A stretch of DNA of 12,500 bases from Theodoxus fluviatilis (taxonomy: Eukaryota > Mollusca > Gastropoda > Cycloneritida > Neritidae): contig JAWQFJ010001861.1 of assembly GCA_034096865.1 (NCBI GenBank), positions 77,501 through 90,000 on the forward strand, in the 5' to 3' direction. Position 1 is the first letter of the stretch, and every line of letters starts with the position of its first letter. The translations under genes were made by a program, and so were the position numbers. This document shows, in pieces, positions 7,977-12,500 of this stretch. Below the pieces are notes generated by a model that had not been told where the DNA came from, ran no database searches, and saw only the letters and a program-made list of their open reading frames with translations.

Positions 7977-10238
7977 ACACAAAATGCAAATCTGGCTGAA
8001 AGTACTGTTACAATTAGGACACTAAACTTTGATATTATATAACATGAAAAGACATGCATGTGCAGCATCACTTACACGCAGGTTTTCTCGTTGTGCTTCA
8101 AATGCTGCAGCCTCCTTGATCTTGAAGATAACTGTTATGCGCTTGATTGTTCATTACTGAGCTGAGCTGACAACTAATACACAAGGAAGGAACATAATTT
8201 ATTAATTTATGCAAGATGCATTCAGACCAAACAGGAACCTTGAAATGCGTTGTGGAGCATAACTATGCTAACAAGTATCAGCGTTACGTAAATAAAAAGT
8301 TCAATGTACGTTGCAAGCAGACACCTGTAAACAAAGTTATTTAATGAATTGTTTTGATTGCACATGCGGAGATGGTGAAAATACAAAACAAGGACTCAGA
8401 TTCCACCTGAAATTAGGACCCAAACCCTCTGCAACATTATCACCAGGTGCGTCTGTTCCGAGGAACACTGCATGTCTGCATGAGATTTGAACTCCCCCGT
8501 CCCTGTCTTATGTACATATAATAGGCCTATGTAGCATTACGTGATCTTTATGCAGCACGCAGGCCAAATGTGTCTGTGGAAATTTCCACGCCTGCTGGAT
8601 GAAGTAACTGTGATGTACAGTTGAACCAAGCATACAGGTTGTCACTACCACAATCAGTTTGCATCGTAGAAGCATCACCGAAGTGTACGTAAAACGAAAT
8701 TAACTCCTGCTGCGTCGGAAGAGAAGGAGTGCGTGTGCAAAACAATGTTGTTTTGTGCAAAACTTTCTCGAACTAGACTCCTGATGCTGCACAAGTGTTC
8801 ATGTTGCAGGACAAGGACAGAGCAGAAAAACACCACTCTGCGAGATTTTCCCCCCTCCAGTGCTGATTCTTCTGCTCTACATTCCAGGGGAGTGAGGAGG
8901 CAGACGGATCCCGTTCACTGTGCATGTGCACGTCGCGTCAACCAGCTGCAATGAAAGTCGTCGGCCTAGAATGCATCCCAGAATGCAATGTACAACGTGT
9001 CAGCAAGACGGCACTCCCCGGCAAGCTGCGTTCATTCATGTTTTGTGTCTGCTGTTCGTTTAGCCCGCTCGAGCAACCTCGAACGTTCGAACTGAACAAT
9101 GACAACGAAATTTCGTCGAGAATGCAAGTAAATATACATGTACATAAGTAAACATACGTCTGGTTTATCTAAACAACTGGATCATGAAGCGGTTCGTCCT
9201 TTTTCAGACGTCGTAACCGCGCCATAGCGACCTCAGTATATATTGTCACCGCTGGCTGAAGTCGACTGCGGCAGAAGCATGAATGAAACGTTGAATATGT
9301 ATGTACGAAACAGAGGAGAAGCGCCATGCCTTGCCTCGACCTCGTGATCGCTGTTTATGACCGGAAGGATGGGCTATTTGTGGTTCACTGAGGCATTATA
9401 GTTGTTTTGCAGACCGATTGAACTCCCACGCGACGTACGTCTCATACACCGCTACAGAGATGGAAGCTGTGCGCGATGAGGCTTGAAGTGTCAGAAAGCC
9501 AGCCACCCGCAGATGGCATTATTAATGCATGACTGTGGTGACGTGTAAACACAAACTTCACCTCTAGCAGAAGAAGTGACCACATCTGTTGTCTTGTAGT
9601 GACACAGGAAACTTCCAGGTGAAGTGGGTTGAGCTTTGTCGCCAGCGGGAACGAACTCAGTGCGTGCACACGTGTATATTCTCACACCTACGTTACGTCT
9701 GAATGCGCCGTTGATATAATCGGTGCTATGACGAACGTTTAGATTAGCATTGAGAAGTAGATAATTTCATTTAATATTTCCAACCCGCGAGGCTTCCTTT
9801 ACAAATAAGCGTCACCCACAAACGGCAAATCCAGATAACGTTTTCTCGTCAAGCATTAATGGTTTATGTTGTTTGGTTGTTATTGACAACTGAAGATACT
9901 TCCTACCGTCATTACTTTACCCAGTATTCCTGTGACTAATCGAATGACGCAGTTATGAGCATAAAGGGTGGGGTTTTCAGTCTACCACGCCCTGAAGGCC
10001 GACAAACGTCATGGTTGTGACGGACCAGAGCCCAGAAAACGCTGATGGGGAGCAGTGGTGTGGCCAGGCGTTTGACACTGTTCTATGTTCAGTTCTTCAG
10101 TCGGCGTAAAACACTACATGTGTGTATGCTGTCCCCACAAGAGCCACGAGTGATAACTTTGTACGCATCAATGTCGTTATAATGTAGTTCAGTCGACACG
10201 TGTTTCATTCTCGCAAGCGCCAACTGCCTGCCCCGTTA
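7977..10238. other. 2.2 kb of unique sequence, no recognised gene
   Basis: I find no convincing exon, RNA gene or known mobile element. Small perfect inverted repeats occur: tgttccgaggaaca at about 8454-8467, and caaaacaa/ttgttttg at 8738-8755 with a 2-base loop, beside a direct repeat of tgcaaaac. At about 8486-8497 the minus strand reads agttcaaatctc, resembling a Pol III B box, but no A box or tRNA fold accompanies it. Short open frames on both strands show no recognisable domains. Confidence 0.45.
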
Positions 10239-11756
<1,518 letters not shown>

Positions 11757-11834
11757 CTATCCATCCATCCATCCATCCATCCACCCACCCACCCACCCAC
11801 CACCCACCACCCACCCACCCACCCACCCATCCAT
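11757..11834. repeat. CCAT/CCAC island B
   Basis: Five CCAT units, a CCAC run with two CCACCAC slips near 11800-11810, then CCAT twice and ctatat. It has the same symmetric order as island A, about 400 bases downstream. Confidence 0.95.
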
Positions 11835-12080
<246 letters not shown>

Positions 12081-12500
12081 TTAGTGCTTCGCGTTCATCC
12101 AGACGGACGTCAGCCACGTTACGTGAGCGAGAACTCTCTCGGCCACTGGAGGAGGAAGGCGCCGTCACAACTCCGTCGCGACCAGCTGCGAGCCAAGAGT
12201 AAAAAACAAACTGTTGGGCAAGTTTCTTTTCCCGTGAATCTTCCATCGAACGCAGACAGCACTGATGTATCGTCCAGTCTGGTTTCTTTCCGTGCGTCAC
12301 GTGAGGGACGAAGAAGCTGCGGTCGCTGCCCACAGTTCTTTCACTTGTGGTCCAGGACTCCCTCCTGAACGATAAGGTATTCGTGGAGCCAAATTAACGC
12401 CAAGGCAGATACTCTTATCACGAGACAATTCAGGTTCAAAGAAGAGTCAACCAAAGCGAGCAGCACGTAAGTATTAGAGTGATTAATGCGTGCTCCTGCG
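12081..12500. other. Unique flank, no recognised gene
   Basis: Open on the minus strand for 86 codons (12073-12333), with a Ser/Arg-rich translation that I do not recognise and that ends in the microsatellite edge. I do not call it a gene. Confidence 0.35.

Noticed and set aside
7377..8042. Open frames rich in Ser, Leu and Cys
   Set aside because: They are translated CT/CTGT microsatellite, open in all three forward frames.
8486..8497. Minus-strand Pol III B-box-like sequence, possible tRNA-derived SINE
   Set aside because: No A box at the proper distance, no A-rich or repeat tail and no target-site duplication were found.

Overview
This window looks like repeat-rich nuclear DNA from an animal. 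A marine invertebrate, possibly a mollusc, is my guess from the mix of long CTCT, CTGT and CTAT microsatellites, a C-rich minisatellite and the type of reverse-transcriptase tail. That assignment is inference and weak. No bacterial operon, CRISPR array, rRNA or convincing tRNA is visible. Almost all long open frames are artefacts of simple repeats that contain no stop codons.

Layout. 1-180 holds an inverted pair of CAT and ATG triplet tracts. 181-2860 is mostly unique sequence with no recognisable coding exon; a good TATA box near 1947-1956, followed by a donor-like splice site near 2056, is a possible promoter and first exon. 2957-3905 begins with an imperfect GGT/ACC hairpin and continues as a 56-bp minisatellite of about 15 units. 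3907-4821 interrupts this array with a minus-strand, 5'-truncated non-LTR-type retroelement tail. It carries an intact 198-codon fragment that I recognise as the C-terminal region of a reverse-transcriptase polyprotein (residual zinc-knuckle half plus a nuclease-like RPD...WDxT segment), then a 3' untranslated region with AATAAA. The minisatellite resumes at 4822-4924, in phase apart from a 5-base overlap.

4925-6500 is pyrimidine-rich DNA with CT runs, a GT/CA-rich stretch able to alternate purine and pyrimidine, a run of 26 C and CAC tracts. 6500-7485 is unique, apart from a compact hairpin cluster at 7117-7193. 7486-7976 is a CT/CTGT microsatellite. 7977-10238 is unique DNA with no recognised gene. 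10239-12080 is a very large compound microsatellite (CT, then CTAT, CTGT, CTAT, with two CCAT/CCAC islands). 12081-12500 is unique flank.

There is no evidence of genes working together. The one supported protein-coding segment is the retroelement fragment. The most informative structures are the retroelement nested in the minisatellite, the minisatellite unit itself (G-run rich on the minus strand and open in all forward frames), and the ordered structure of the 1.84-kb tetranucleotide tract.
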